A DNA stretch of 64,000 bases from Limonium bicolor. Taxonomy: Eukaryota; Streptophyta; Magnoliopsida; Caryophyllales; Plumbaginaceae. Below the pieces are notes generated by a model. The model saw only the letters and a program-made list of their open reading frames with translations, ran no database searches and had not been told where the DNA came from. Positions within the stretch are counted from its first letter, which is position 1. Each line of letters starts with the position of its first letter. Position numbers and translations under genes: made by a program. Location: contig CM041779.1 of the NCBI GenBank assembly GCA_023374045.1, positions 150,165,485-150,229,484 of the forward strand. Direction: 5' to 3'. Below are positions 28,689-39,441 of this stretch, piece after piece.

Positions 28689-30346
28689 GAAAGGTAAAAC
28701 TTATCATAAAAACACTTAAGGAGAAGACTTCTAAACCACAAGAGATGCACTAAGCATAATAGAGAAACCCAGCCCCATAGTTGCACAACAAAAATGAAAG
28801 GTAGGGGATAAGAACAACACCATGTTAACCAAGATACTATGTCAACCTAGGTAACCATGGAAATCTTCATTCTTTTTTTCTAGCAACCCTGCTTGGAGCA
28901 GGGGTTACCTCTTCATCATATGGGAAGGTGCAAGCGAGGTGGTCTCCTTCATTTGTTATAAGTCGATCACCAACCTAGGAGCCTTGCTGATCAAATTCTT
29001 TTTTACCTTTTTTAATACTAAATCTCTTCTTTTAGGCTAGCTAAATATCATCTGACTCATTACTAATCAGAACCCGATCAAAACGGTGCTTTTTCTTAAT
29101 CGTTAGTTCTAGGGGTTCGAGAGGCTCCTTTCCCTTGTCAATCCTCACGAAGACCACTAGGGCCTTGACACGGTTCATGATCGTGTTTTTTGCCAGTTAA
29201 CCCACAAAAATACTTCCAAGCCTCCAGGTTCTCCTTAGGCAATGAACTTCTACCCATACGGAAGCCTGAAGCTCAGAGCCAGGGGTCGTAGGGATGCACT
29301 CCTACAGGACAGTCTAGTTGGTCTGGGAAATCCTTTGTGATCTGTAAAAACAAACCGCCCATGGAGCAGATCAGAGGCATCCTTTCATACATGATTCGCA
29401 AAACAACACCTTCAAAAGAGATTTTCAAGCATCACAAGATAGGTCTATTAACACTAATCATTACCTTCAAAAAACGATTTTGAAGGGTCCAAGCATAGTC
29501 TTTCTTATAAAGAAGCAGAGGAGGATCATAGATTCTAATCCAGATTGGAAAGCAGCGAAACTCATGTTCCGACGGGGCCTTAAGCCTTATCAATTTGCTA
29601 AAGTATCAAAGGGCGCCATCAAAAGACCAAGGTCCTTGTTCCAACACTGCATGCACCATGTTAAGCCTTTTGAACTTAAGGAGGAAAAGATTCTGACCTA
29701 CTTGATGAGCTTTAATTTCTTTATTCAGTTGCCACACTTTAGCAAGGGTGTTCTTCATCGCTCGTATGTCTGTGCCTCTTGAGGTAAAAATATTGCCTAA
29801 TAAGCAATGGTCGAAAGTAGGGGCCTGGTCATGACCCATTAATCCCTAAAACGAAAGAGTAACTTATTCATCATTTGTGAGAGAGAGCTCTTCACATTTG
29901 GATGTGAAGTCATCTACCAACTTACTTTGGGAAGGAGAAACTATACCAAAGGGGTCCTAAAGCAGAACTAGACAGATTGTAGCGGAAGGATTATGGGTAT
30001 GGTCGATGAGTCGGGTGAGCAGAAGCAAGAAAGTAGTTATAGAAGTTTGCTTGAAGTGGGTGTGGCCGCTTTTGTGTTGGTAATTCTTGCCGAAGAAGTA
30101 GAGGAGGGTCAAAGCAAGGGAACCGAGGATGGCCGGAGAGCTGGGCGAAGAAGAGAAAAGAAGATGGAGATTTAAGGAAGGATGAAGAAAACGATCAAGG
30201 AGGGTGAATCATTCCCACTTCTTCATGCAAATCATCATGACTTTGATGCTCATAATTATTTCTCAGGTTGAAAAGTAGGAAAGCAAGCTCCAAGTGGAAG
30301 GCCTCTCATCTTGGAGAGAACGGAAACATTCTTGGTTCTGGTACCA
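28689..30346 (-). pseudogene. LINE ORF1 fragment (DUF4283-type) specific to X1
   Basis: On the minus strand about 29839-29600 reads FTSRGTDIRAMKNTLAKVWQ, EVG-like HQVGQNLFLLKF and EQGPWSFDGAL. This is the pattern of the DUF4283 RNA-binding region at the start of plant L1-like ORF1/gag. Further downstream (29450-29160) short frames keep the DUF4283-adjacent style. It is broken by stops and frameshifts. The segment is absent from X2, whose corresponding joint is GTAAGAG/AGAGATAG at 51303, so it was lost there or gained here. Confidence 0.65.
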
Positions 30347-30530
30347 TGTTGATATGGTGAGAGAGATAGAAGATCAAATGAATATAAAGAGAAACAAAGA
30401 AAAGGATGCGGAAGATTCATGAGCGAAACATTGACTAGTACAGTCGTACTGTATCTTGGGATTAACATGAGAATGTACAATATGTAATAAAAAGGTACAA
30501 CTAACTCAGTTTTATCATATAGGGGCTGAA
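30347..30530 (-). repeat. Copia-like LTR fragment with primer-binding-like flank
   Basis: It begins TGTTGATATGG; on the minus strand the adjacent sequence is TGGTACCAGAACC, similar to the copia primer-binding site. It would fit as the 5' LTR of the minus-strand gag fragment at 27680-28195. The far end (about TTTTATCA at 30520) is a guess. X2 keeps most of the LTR but not the primer-site side. Confidence 0.4.
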
Positions 30531-31613
30531 AGTGATAGAGTGAGAAGCTCTCCCTTCTCTCTAGCTTGTTTGTCCAGCTCTCCCCAACCTTGCAAAGTGC
30601 TCTCTTCTCTACTTTTTTCGCTAGTCATTTAGGTTGTTTAACCTTTGTCTGGCTATGTTTAACCTTTATCTCCTTCGAGAGTTTTGCTCAATTTTCTTCA
30701 CAATTGCCTTCTTCTGCCTTCTCACACCATTTGGCTTGCCTGATCACGGTTCCGATTCAATATCTTTGTTTCCTTCTACCATAGCCTGGTTCACTTTGCT
30801 CATCCAGTTTCTCCTCTGGCGAAACATAATGTACTCATGAGGATTATAAAGAGGTCTATCTCTCATCATTGATGTAAAATATGAAGTTAACGTTTCAACC
30901 AGCAACTTGGAGGATGGGGGATAATGGAAGCAGCTACGCATAAGGTTGTCAAACACTATGCTGGTGAGTCGGGAAGCAATCCATGCGATGGGTTTGGCCG
31001 AGTTCACGTTTCGACCATTATTTTTGAGCGATTACAAAGCTATCAGAAGTGACTCGGTCTTTCACCGGGAAGGATGCCACAGTTATCTGCCGCCTTCATT
31101 TCACAACATGCATGAAGCTTCTCCTCTTAGATTTTTGGAGGAACAGGGAGGACTACGGCGTTGTCGGCTGGTGCGGTGTTCGCACTAGGATATTCGGCCC
31201 CTGCTCCCTTCCAGTAACTTTGTTGTATAGTCAATGTCAGGGCACATCTTTGCTGACTGATGTATGTAGAGCTTGTTTCCCAACAATGGAATGACACAAC
31301 ACCGCTTTCTCCTAGTGATACAAGAGGTCAACTTAGGCTCTGCAACGTGGATAGTTTTATGGGGTCTTAAATGTTATGATATAACATGCATAATGATTAC
31401 CTCTGCATTTATGGCCCAGGACCCACAGATTTATAGGAGTCTATAATGGAATTATAATAATGTGTGGTCAATATTTTGCACAATTATTACTTTCCATCTA
31501 TGTTCACAAGAAGTTGGGTACTCATTTTCCTGTGATGTTGGCTACCTAGGGGGTTTTGGTGATGACTGACTTGAGTGCTCACCTGGAAAATGATCTCGCG
31601 GAAGTTGGGGCAA
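30531..31613. other. Block X interior with decayed reading frames of unknown origin
   Basis: In X2 (51860-52510) and X1 the + strand shows frames such as EHYAGESGSNPCDGFGRVHV and FFGRNREDYGVVGWCGV that stay open for 100-190 codons. The two copies differ by indels that shift the frame, so it is not conserved coding. I do not recognise a family. Confidence 0.35.
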
Positions 31614-31731
31614 ATAGTTAACAACTTCTTGGACTGTAGTGAAGGTAGTTTTACTTATTTTGTGCAAATAGTTAACGTGTTGATAGTAGACCTGCAAGTA
31701 TGACTAATAACGTCCATGTGTGAATGTGTAG

Positions 31732-32045
31732 TGTCCAGGACAGCCTGGTGGATCAGAATGTGGTTACTATGTTATGAGGCTTATGCATGACTTAGTAGCA
31801 TCATCCAAGTTTTTGCCAGAACAATTGGACAAGGTATAAAACTATCTTTGAAAGTCTTGGTTTATATGTATTTTTATTCTTTGTCATTCTTTGTGTAGTG
31901 TCTCATTAGTACTATTCATTTTTGTTTGTTCAAGGCTTTCGAACAACTCGTGGGCTATGGAAATTATGAAGAGAGGCACATATCTGAAATCCTCGAGATT
32001 GGGCAGAATTTATCTCCATCGACGTACTTAGTTGATTCCTCTTAA
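31732..32045 (+). pseudogene. Ulp1-like cysteine protease (C48) C-terminus, CACTA-associated
   Basis: Exon 31732-31833 reads CPGQPGGSECGYYVMRLMHD, with the catalytic Cys in the SECGYY motif of C48 proteases (SUMO-protease family). A GT-AG intron (31834-31934) leads to exon 31935-32045, ending in VGYGNYEERHISEIL and TAA. Plant CACTA and Mutator-like elements often carry such protease genes. Only the end of the protein is present, because the His/Asp part lies left of the truncation. Confidence 0.75.
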
Positions 32046-32364
32046 TTTAGTTTGCGTTGAACGTTAGTTGTGTCATTATGTATTTCATTAGATTGAAACG
32101 TAGTGAATTGTATATTGTAATGGAGTGTGGTGTGGTGAGTGTGGTGAAGTGTACAACTAATCCTTATTTCTGTTATGAATTTTCTTGCTTTCTTGCATTT
32201 ATTGATGTGTGCCGATATTTGTGGCCGCTTTATGGGTTTATAGTATGCTACTGAGATGTCCCACTGTGGTGGCAGCATTATACAATGTCTTTACATGTTT
32301 GTTTAATTATGTGGTGTATTTAGGTGCATTAATAAGCTGGAAAGGAAAAAACAAAAAAATACTA

Positions 32365-32714
32365 TCTATTTCGGCGGTTCCTGCAAAAGAACCGCCAAAA
32401 TAGGGCATTGGGTCAACCATATTTAGTCAAATCCCTTATTCCGGCAGGTATCTATTTCGGCGATTCTATATAAGAAACCGCCGAAATAGGTTGCCAGGTC
32501 TAATGTATACGGTCAAATGGCAGAGGTCTATTTCGGCGGTTCTATATAAGCAACCGCCGAAATAGAGTTGTCTATTTCGTCGGTTCTGGAACCGCCGAAA
32601 TAGGTATTCCGAAATAGGGTAGAATACCTATTTCGGCGGTGCTCATTTCGGCAGTTATAAACCGCCGAAATAGGCCTTTTACAACCGCAGAAAAAGGCTG
32701 TCTTCCTACTAGTG
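32365..32714. repeat. CACTA subterminal array (CTATTTCGGCGGTT / AACCGCCGAAATAG)
   Basis: About ten copies of a 14-bp word lie in alternating orientation, forming stem-loops with 8-15-bp spacers, up to the CACTA terminus. It differs from the array at 21651-22006, so this is a different family. Confidence 0.85.
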
Positions 32715-33135
32715 GGGTACCCCTGGCAGCCAATATACGACTCGTGGCTCCTTGCGCTTATGTTTCTCTTTTTCGTTCCTTTATGTCTGGTATGTACAAC
32801 TTTGGTCAGTTTTTTTCATGTTTGTTAACAGTTTTAGCATGTACTATGATTTGGATGAGAAGTCTTCAAAGCGTGATTGGGTTAGGCTGGTTGAAGTTGC
32901 ATCTCAAGATGTACTAGGCATTTAGGATTCTGTATTACTCTGTATACTTATTCAGGATGCCATTTCCCTGGATGTTATTAATAATAGCAACCACTCTTTT
33001 CAAAGAAAAAAAAAACTCAGTTTATTATACAACAACCAAAAGAGAGTGTTCCGGAGTGGAATAATTAACATCGTTCTATATAAATATATGACTTCTCTAA
33101 GTGATTATTTGATCGGGGAGTGCCTGTCATTGCTA
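32715..33135. other. Block X right end, non-coding
   Basis: It matches 52625-53046 closely. No gene is apparent. Confidence 0.5.
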
Positions 33136-33144
33136 GTTTAGGTG

Positions 33145-33412
33145 AAGTAATTTCCGGTCAAAGGTTGGTTACCCAACTCATTTCCCCATTGCATGTGAAA
33201 TCTTCCGTAATTACACCGTAGGTGTATTTTTTTGTTTTGGCTGTGAAGGAAGCGCACAACAGAAGTCAGTCAGCCAACAGGCTGACTTCTGTTGTGCGCC
33301 ACTAGTGTACGTTTTTTTTTTTTTTTGATTTGTAGTTTGTGAAGGAGGCGCACACTGCAAGTCAGCTCCTGGCTGACTGACTTGCAGTGTGCGCCTCCTT
33401 CACAAAACAAAT
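33145..33412 (+). repeat. Left terminal inverted repeat of the Mutator-like element
   Basis: It matches the complement of 46738-47008 almost base for base through two hairpins and a poly(T) run. A first hairpin lies at 33252-33299 (arms GCGCACAACAGAAGTCAG) and a second at 33336-33406 (30-bp arms including GGCGCACACTGCAAGTCAG). Confidence 0.95.
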
Positions 33413-33501
33413 CTGTATTTTTAATTGTGGTCGATTTGTGTAGGAGCGCATACTAAAAGTCAATCTCCTTTATAAATGCAACTTCAACGGCTCTTTCTTC
33501 T

Positions 33502-33512
33502 CCCAACGGCTA
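33502..33512 (+). promoter_or_regulatory. MSA-type element upstream of the transposase
   Basis: CCCAACGGCTA matches YCYAACGGYYA, the mitosis-specific activator bound by plant MYB3R factors. Two weaker AACGG cores lie at 33482-33492 and 33513-33521. A possible TATA (CTTTATAAATG) lies at about 33469-33478, and TATATATATG at about 33539. Confidence 0.6.
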
Positions 33513-33599
33513 TTAACGGCTAGTTTTTTCACAACATCTATATATATGCATCATATTGCTTCCTCTTCCTTTGCTCCTTTCTGTCAAAACCATCTAAAC

Positions 33600-36083
33600 T
33601 ATGGAAATTCCTTGTACTCTCTATCTTCATATAGATCTCAATTATGGAAATCATGGAGTATATTTCATATTTCTCCTTCCTCTAGGTTTATATTCACACA
33701 CATATCCGAATTAGCCACATTCAGTTCTTTCAAAAATCATGTTAAAAATCAAGTAGATTCAAATTTGGGAGGAGATTACGTGATTACCTCCATTGTTTAT
33801 CGGAAGCTCGAGAGCAGATACCCACTCCCTTCATTTGTTCCTTTAAGTCAACAACGACGCTTGTTAGGATGATGATATCCAACTTCTTGCAGAATCCCGA
33901 TATCGTGAGGAACCTGGAAGTGGAAGTGAAGTTCGAGTCTGCCTGCTACAACTTCATTCGAGAATAACCCTGTTAATTTGGGGTGGTGATGAATATAGTT
34001 CGGAAGATGATCCTGAGATGGAGCCGGAAGACTTCCCTGATGATGATGATGATGATGATGATTGATGTGAAGTTGGCGAAGAGGTCCTTCGAACCAGCTG
34101 AACCTTATACACCAATTGCTTCTTCTTAACGCAGGTAGACGTACAAGCCATAAGCCCAAATGCTTCAGATCTCGACCGACGTGGTATACCGTATTGGAGG
34201 CCAGGGCAAGAGTTTGTCAAAGGTCTGGAGTTTCTGAACAAAAAAGTTCTTGTTATGGCTGTCAAAGATTATCACTTGCAAAAAAATGTTGATTTGCTAC
34301 CACAAGAAAACACCAGAAAAGTCTACGCGTTAAAGTGTCGACAAGATGAAGGATGCAAGTTCTATTTTCGAGCATGCTGTTGAAGGATGCATTTGAAATG
34401 GCGTGTACGTAAGTTCACTCCTCACTCGTGTTCTCCTGTCTTGAACGAGAATAATGACCGGTTCATAACCTACCATTTCATTGCCGAGGCGATGATTCCC
34501 CGAGTGAAGGAGGAATCCGGGACTACAAGTGAAGACGGTTATTCAATTAATCCGCCAGGAGTATCGTAGGAAAATAAGCTATAAAAAAGCATGGTTGGGT
34601 CGTGCTGAAGCCATAAGAAGAGTTTACGGGGATTGGGTGCAGTCATATGCCGAACTGCCCAGGTACATCTTAACCATAAGACATTACATGCTACTTCGTT
34701 TGTGGATTTGGAGTCTAATGTTGTGTTGAGAACGAGATGCAAACCACATCGGTTAGGCAATTTAAGCGTTGCTTCTGGGCATTCGGGCCATGCATAATTG
34801 CTTTCAAGTACATGAAACCCCTACTGCAAATAGATGCGACTCACCTTTACAGGAAGTACAAGGGTAAGTTACTAGTGGCTGTTGCGTAAGATGGTAATAA
34901 CAAGATTATTCCCATGGCTTTCGGCTTGGTTTCCGGGGAATCCAGGGATGACTGGAAATATTTTCTCGATCGTGTGCGTAACAAAGTTATCGGGCCACGT
35001 GTGATGTCGCTGTAATTACTGACCGTGCCGCAGCTATAATGTCAATTATGAGGGAGGATCAATACTGGCTTCCACCATATGCATAACATTTCTTGTGTCT
35101 CCGTCACGTAGCTTCGAACTTTCAAACCAGATATGAGAACAAGGAATGGAAGAAATTTTTGATAAACACCGGTAATTATTGATTTATACTTCTGTGTTAA
35201 TTAACTGTAAGTTAGTAGTAATTGTTTATGACTGTTTGATTTTTATTTGTTTGTTGTTAGGTTACTCATTTAGGAAGGATATTGTTGATGAAAGATTGAG
35301 TCATTTAATATCTCTTCACCCTCGATTGCTGCCTTCTTCAATGATCTCCCAGTGGAGAAATGGTCCTGTGCTTATGATGACGTAGACGGTGGGGTCATAC
35401 AACCACCAATCTGGTGGAATGCATGATGAATGGTGTGTTGAAGATGGTTCGCTTGCTGCCCGTGACAGCAATTGTGGAGAGCACACTGTACAAGCTTATT
35501 GATTATTTGGGATAACTTGGAAACGTATACTGCACAAAGGAATAGCGGATCGATTTTTACAAGGCAACTGGTTGAAAGGGTTAACGAGAACCAAATCCTA
35601 TCGAACTATCACCGTGTGGTTGTCATTGATTCGATGGATTTGGTATTCGAGGTCGTTGACAATGGTGATGCTACCCTAAGGCGAGACAAAGGAAAATTCG
35701 TTGTTCGAATCAACGAAAGACTATGTGAATGTGGGGAGTGGCAGGCCTTTAAGTACCCCTGTTCACATGTTATGGCTGTTTGTTCCAGCACCACACTTGA
35801 TTGGAAGAACTACGTTCATAGCGTTTACAGACTTGATACGATGATACAGGCATATCAGGAGAACAAATTTGTTCCTTTAGGTAACCAAGGCAACTGGCCT
35901 TCGTATGTCGGCCTCACTGTGGTTCCTGACCCAAATATGATGCGTACAGTCAGAGGACGTCCAACATTTTCACGTATTCCAAATGAGATGGACGAGGCGT
36001 ATGAACGTGAAAGACGAAGGTGCGGGTTGTGTCGACAACGGGGACATATTAGGAGAAACTGCCCAAATGCTAGTTATGATTGA
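33600..36083 (+). pseudogene. MuDR-type (MULE) transposase, broken
   Basis: The frame starts MEIPCTLYLHIDLNYGNHGVYF at 33600 and slips into another frame near 33675 (SSRFIFTHISELATF, TSIVYRKLESRYPLPSF). A run of eight Asp lies at 34038-34061. The DNA-binding region has AVKDYHLQKNVDLL and CRQDEGCKFYF. The DDE catalytic part has LLQIDATHLYRKYKGKLLVA, AVITDRAAAIMS and HFLCLRHVASNF. A GT-AG intron fits at about 35171-35260. The SWIM zinc finger (LCECGEWQAFKYPCSHVMA) and a C-terminal knuckle CGLCRQRGHIRRNC are intact at 35472-36083. At least four stops and four frameshifts inactivate it. Confidence 0.9.
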
Positions 36084-36457
36084 AGAAATATCTATTGTCA
36101 ATCCTTTTTTTTAGTTACCAACTGCTCCTGCTTTGACAGGTCGTGCCTTTAGCAAGCACCCAAAAAGAATGTAACGGAATTTATTGTATTTCAATAAAAT
36201 TAGGTGTGCGTACTTCGGTGATTGGTGGTGTTACAACCATGGTCTTAGTTCGATCATGTAAATAATCATGCATCACTATATGTATTCATTATTAAGGGAA
36301 GTACAATGTTTATTGAATTATAGAAGCAGCCCCAATGAATGGAGCAGACAACAGTGGTACATTACTACGGAAGAGCATCATCATACAGTGAGTTAGATTA
36401 CAAACATACTTAAAACCGCCAACAATTTGTCATAGTTTTATGACCATAATTAACCAT
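36084..36457. other. Spacer after the transposase
   Basis: No gene. Converging 3' regions of the + transposase and the - small ORF; AATAAA lies at about 36192 on +. Confidence 0.5.
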
Positions 36458-36808
36458 CTACCTTCGGCTCATATTCCACCAGCACAGCTGAATCATACCC
36501 ATGTGTTGCTTGTTGTTTATGTAGTTTTCAACCATAAGACGCACGTCTTCGTCATTTGCGATTACCATCTGGCTCCAGAAAGGCACTGGGAGAGGAAACA
36601 TCATTTTTCGGAAGACAATCGACGTTGGAACAAACTTCTCATTGCCACAATCAAGGTTACACTCAACTAGGAATTTGAAATAGTTGAAGTCAATGAAATC
36701 TGTAATCGTGAGACGACGCGTTGTGCCGTAGTCGGTTGGTTCGAAGTAAAAGCCAGAATCATCAAAGGATGGGATGTGGTGCATATACATCATACAGGGA
36801 ATAAACAT
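36458..36808 (-). CDS. Small Mutator-borne ORF B (transposase N-domain paralogue)
   Basis: 116 residues, intact, starting MFIPCMMYMHHIPSFDDSGFYFEP. It aligns by eye with the start of the transposase at 33600 and with the four + strand ORFs at 37589, 38599, 39442 and 40322: hydrophobic N-terminus with M-x-[IL]-P, a DxxGFYFEP motif, a middle helix with SIVFRK, then VIANDEDVRLMVENY. That last motif resembles the ND-D(L/V)Q-F/M motif closing the PB1-like N-domain of many plant MULE transposases. It is the only one of the five on the minus strand. Function unknown. Confidence 0.7.
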   Translation of the reverse strand: MFIPCMMYMHHIPSFDDSGFYFEPTDYGTTRRLTITDFIDFNYFKFLVECNLDCGNEKFVPTSIVFRKMMFPLPVPFWSQMVIANDEDVRLMVENYINNKQHMGMIQLCWWNMSRR

Positions 36809-37588
36809 TTTAGATGTAAAACTTTAAGTGGAGGGTGTAATGGCAATGGTTTATACATCATAAAACTTCAAGGGCGACTGAGTTATTTATGGACGTTGGC
36901 ACGGCCTTTGTTCGGGACCGGTTGAGTTTATACGCCTCATACAGTCTAATAGCATCTTACCTTCTCGTAGTATCTTATCCCATACAGTGATACCATCTTA
37001 TCATGTTCCAATTTGCTAGACTCTGGTTGATGGTGGGTTTCGGACGCATATGAGATTTCTTAGATTTCCTTGGATAAGATATGAGAATATTTTTTTACTG
37101 CCACAACTTTTGGTTGCATCTTGTGCTCAATTCGTGGCTCCTCCTCTATGTGTACTTTTGTATCAAGTGTGTCTACTCAAAGCATCTTTAATACAGGACA
37201 CTGAGTTACAGCTTCCCTATTCCTTTCTGGTAGCCTATGTTTTTCACATTGTCCTTTTGTAGGTGTGTCTGTAACTCTAGTTTGAAATTGATTCATGTAC
37301 TTTTCATAAGGCAGTCCTCTATTTACGAGTTTTCAGGACTACAACACTCTACTTCTTTGTGTTGTCCTGTCACTTACACCACAAGTACTTCGATGGACAC
37401 CATGTGACTTATCTTTACACTGCTCACACGTTCTTCAGTAAAATGGAGAAATGACAACTCCATATGTTATCATTGAACAATATTTTGACTTTAACATGTA
37501 CTCCGTTTGCTTCAGTTATCCTTCCTATAAATACTGGAAATCTTGCTTAACAACACCTGCATCAGCTCCCCTTCTTCTACCCTTTGTA
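36809..37588. other. Divergent spacer between small ORFs B and C
   Basis: About 780 bp without a gene. It should hold both promoters; a CTATAAATAC box lies at about 37525, 65 bp before ORF C. Confidence 0.45.
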
Positions 37589-38059
37589 ATGGATTTACCG
37601 TGTATCTTGTGTGTGCATGTTACCCCCTCTTTTGATGAGACTGGATTTTATTTTGAAAGACAATCAAATTCTCGTTTTATTGATTTCGATATTCACTGGT
37701 CAATAACATACCAACAACTGTACAACTGCGTGGGGAATTCCTTAAGGTCATGTGTTGCAAGGAACTGCGTCGTGCACACCATAATGCACAGACTCCTGCT
37801 TGAGTCTCCCCCAGATGTCGCATGGACTCCGCTCCTTATTTCGAACGACCATGATGTACAGCAGATGATACAAATGTTTGATGGTAACCGTGATGTCTAT
37901 GGCAACAGAATGGAGATTTCGGTAACCTATTCGCTCGCTCCTCCGGTATTTGTTAACAACTCAGACTCAGAGACTTCAACAGAAGAGACTGTAGAAGACG
38001 AAGGCAATAGTGACACCTCAGGTTGTAGCACAGATGACGATGGGGAAGTAGATGATTAG
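37589..38059 (+). CDS. Small Mutator-borne ORF C with acidic tail
   Basis: 156 residues from ATG 37589; the open frame begins at 37451, but the MDLPC start matches its paralogues and follows a TATA box. It begins MDLPCILCVHVTPSFDETGF and includes a SRFIDFDIHWSITYQQL segment, HTIMHRLLLESPP, LLISNDHDVQQMIQMF and then a Ser/Glu/Asp-rich tail (TSTEETVEDEGNSDTSG). It is collinear with the transposase N-terminus, which also ends in an acidic run. It is complete and stop-free. Confidence 0.75.
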   Translation: MDLPCILCVHVTPSFDETGFYFERQSNSRFIDFDIHWSITYQQLYNCVGNSLRSCVARNCVVHTIMHRLLLESPPDVAWTPLLISNDHDVQQMIQMFDGNRDVYGNRMEISVTYSLAPPVFVNNSDSETSTEETVEDEGNSDTSGCSTDDDGEVDD

Positions 38060-38598
38060 TGATGTGTTGTGTTTAAATGTAAGGTCATCACCCTTGTAAC
38101 TGCTAGATTTTTAAGTTGCAAATAAAACGTTTAGCACGACCTATGTATGGATTAGCATCAACTATTATATAATACGATATCCTTCGGAAAATATCTCAAA
38201 CAGAAAGTGCTCATATTAGAATGGTTAGCTAGTTAGGAATCAATTAGAGGTCCTATACTGCACTACTTGGTCAATACAAGGCACAACAAGCACACACACA
38301 CACTTCATTCCATTCATTCATTTCATGAATTATACAAACTAGAGTTTAAGATAAGCATTCAACAAGAAACAATATCGTATAAGCACAAGCAGCATAGCAT
38401 CTTACCTTTTCTTCTACCTCAATACAAGAGCTTTGTATGGACCTTATCAATCACAGAATCTTATCTTATTGAAGGAATGTGATGCAAGGCGTATCGATGC
38501 TATCCTTAACTAAGGTAGCATTATAAAAGGAAGACAAACCTTCGAGAGTTCCGATCTTTAACAAATCAGTTCCTTACCATTTCGGCTACTCGCCAAAA
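38060..38598. other. Spacer with promoter-like motifs before ORF D
   Basis: No gene. CATTATAAAAGG lies at about 38519-38530, 70 bp before the next start. Confidence 0.45.
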
Positions 38599-38940
38599 AT
38601 GAATCTACCAATTAGATTGTTCGTAGATTACACTCACATGGTGGATAGGTTCGGCTTCAACTTCCGTCCAACAGACACATCGCAGATATTTGATCTTGAA
38701 TTGCAATTCATTCATTCATTTGAAGGACTGATCTCTATAATCCGTCAATGTCTGGGTCTGAGTAGCAACACTTGTCGTGCGATTACAATAATATACAGAT
38801 CATTGGCCTACAGCTTCCCTACACCATTCTGGGAGCTAATGTATATCACTGAAGATGCAGATGTAGAGGCGATGGTGGAAAATTACATGGACTACATCGA
38901 GCATATTGATAGGATTCAAATCCTAGTTCAGACTGACTAA
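38599..38940 (+). CDS. Small Mutator-borne ORF D
   Basis: 113 residues, start MNLPIRLFVDYTHMVDRFGF, then FRPTDTSQIFDLELQFIHSF, ITIIYRSLAYSFPTPFWEL and YITEDADVEAMVENYMDYIE. It has the same domain pattern as ORFs B, C, E and F, with no acidic tail. A TATA box lies about 70 bp upstream. Intact. Confidence 0.72.
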   Translation: MNLPIRLFVDYTHMVDRFGFNFRPTDTSQIFDLELQFIHSFEGLISIIRQCLGLSSNTCRAITIIYRSLAYSFPTPFWELMYITEDADVEAMVENYMDYIEHIDRIQILVQTD

Positions 38941-39246
38941 TGACCTTAAGTGTCGAGCGAACAAAATGCAACAACATCATTAAGTACGAACTGTGGATTG
39001 TGTTGTACTATTTCTCTCTAGTTTTGGAATAAGGCAACGACGGACGTCATTGCTTACGCATTTGTTTCTTTTAAGCAAAATGCAGACACTGTCGAATACA
39101 TAATAATACACTCTTATTCTAATAAATGATATCCATCATTGTTTTTTTACAAATACGCACAAAGAAAACAAACATCACTTTACACAACGGTGTGTTTATG
39201 TAATACTACGTACACACCAAATTTGGCGCACAACGGGAATCATTTG
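38941..39246. other. Spacer between ORFs D and E
   Basis: No gene seen; AATAAATG lies at about 39120 on +. Confidence 0.45.
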
Positions 39247-39345
39247 GCCGTTGGATAATAGATGTTGAACTAGCCGTTGGACTATCCGTTGATGTAGCCG
39301 TTGGGCGTGTCAGTGACCGTTAAAATTGTCTTATAAAAGGGGGTA
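39247..39345 (+). promoter_or_regulatory. Promoter of ORF E with two MSA-type elements and TATA
   Basis: TAGCCGTTGGA (39271-39281) and TAGCCGTTGGG (39295-39305) are exact reverse complements of YCYAACGGYYA. Further GCCGTTGG and CCGTT cores lie at 39247, 39285 and 39319. A TATA box (CTTATAAAAGG) lies at about 39331-39341. The arrangement resembles the AACGG cluster before the transposase. Confidence 0.6.
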
Positions 39346-39441
39346 CCAGTCTCCTGCTTATTCATCCGTAACTACCTACTATCAATGTATTTACTACTTC
39401 CACCTTCCTATCTAACCCCAAAATTGAGTCCAAAACGTCCA

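Larger units (their letters stand above)
31614..32714 (+). mobile_element. 3' fragment of a second CACTA element
   Basis: It ends TCCTACTAGTG at 32714, the complement of a CACTAGTAGGA terminus, and carries a subterminal array and a Ulp1-like protease end. The left side is truncated: the CACTA 5' terminus is absent, and 63 bp of block X (52562-52624 in X2) are missing at the joint. Confidence 0.8.
27239..33144. repeat. Block X1 (left copy of a duplicated segment)
   Basis: Long stretches match block X2 (49633-53055) with only scattered differences: for example 27665-28688 with 50067-51300, 30358-31613 with 51303-52561, and 32715-33135 with 52625-53046. X1 has an extra piece at about 28689-30357 and a CACTA piece at 31614-32714; it lacks about 225 bp present at 51046-51275. 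The 3' end of X1 is the target of the giant Mutator-like element. Confidence 0.85.
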
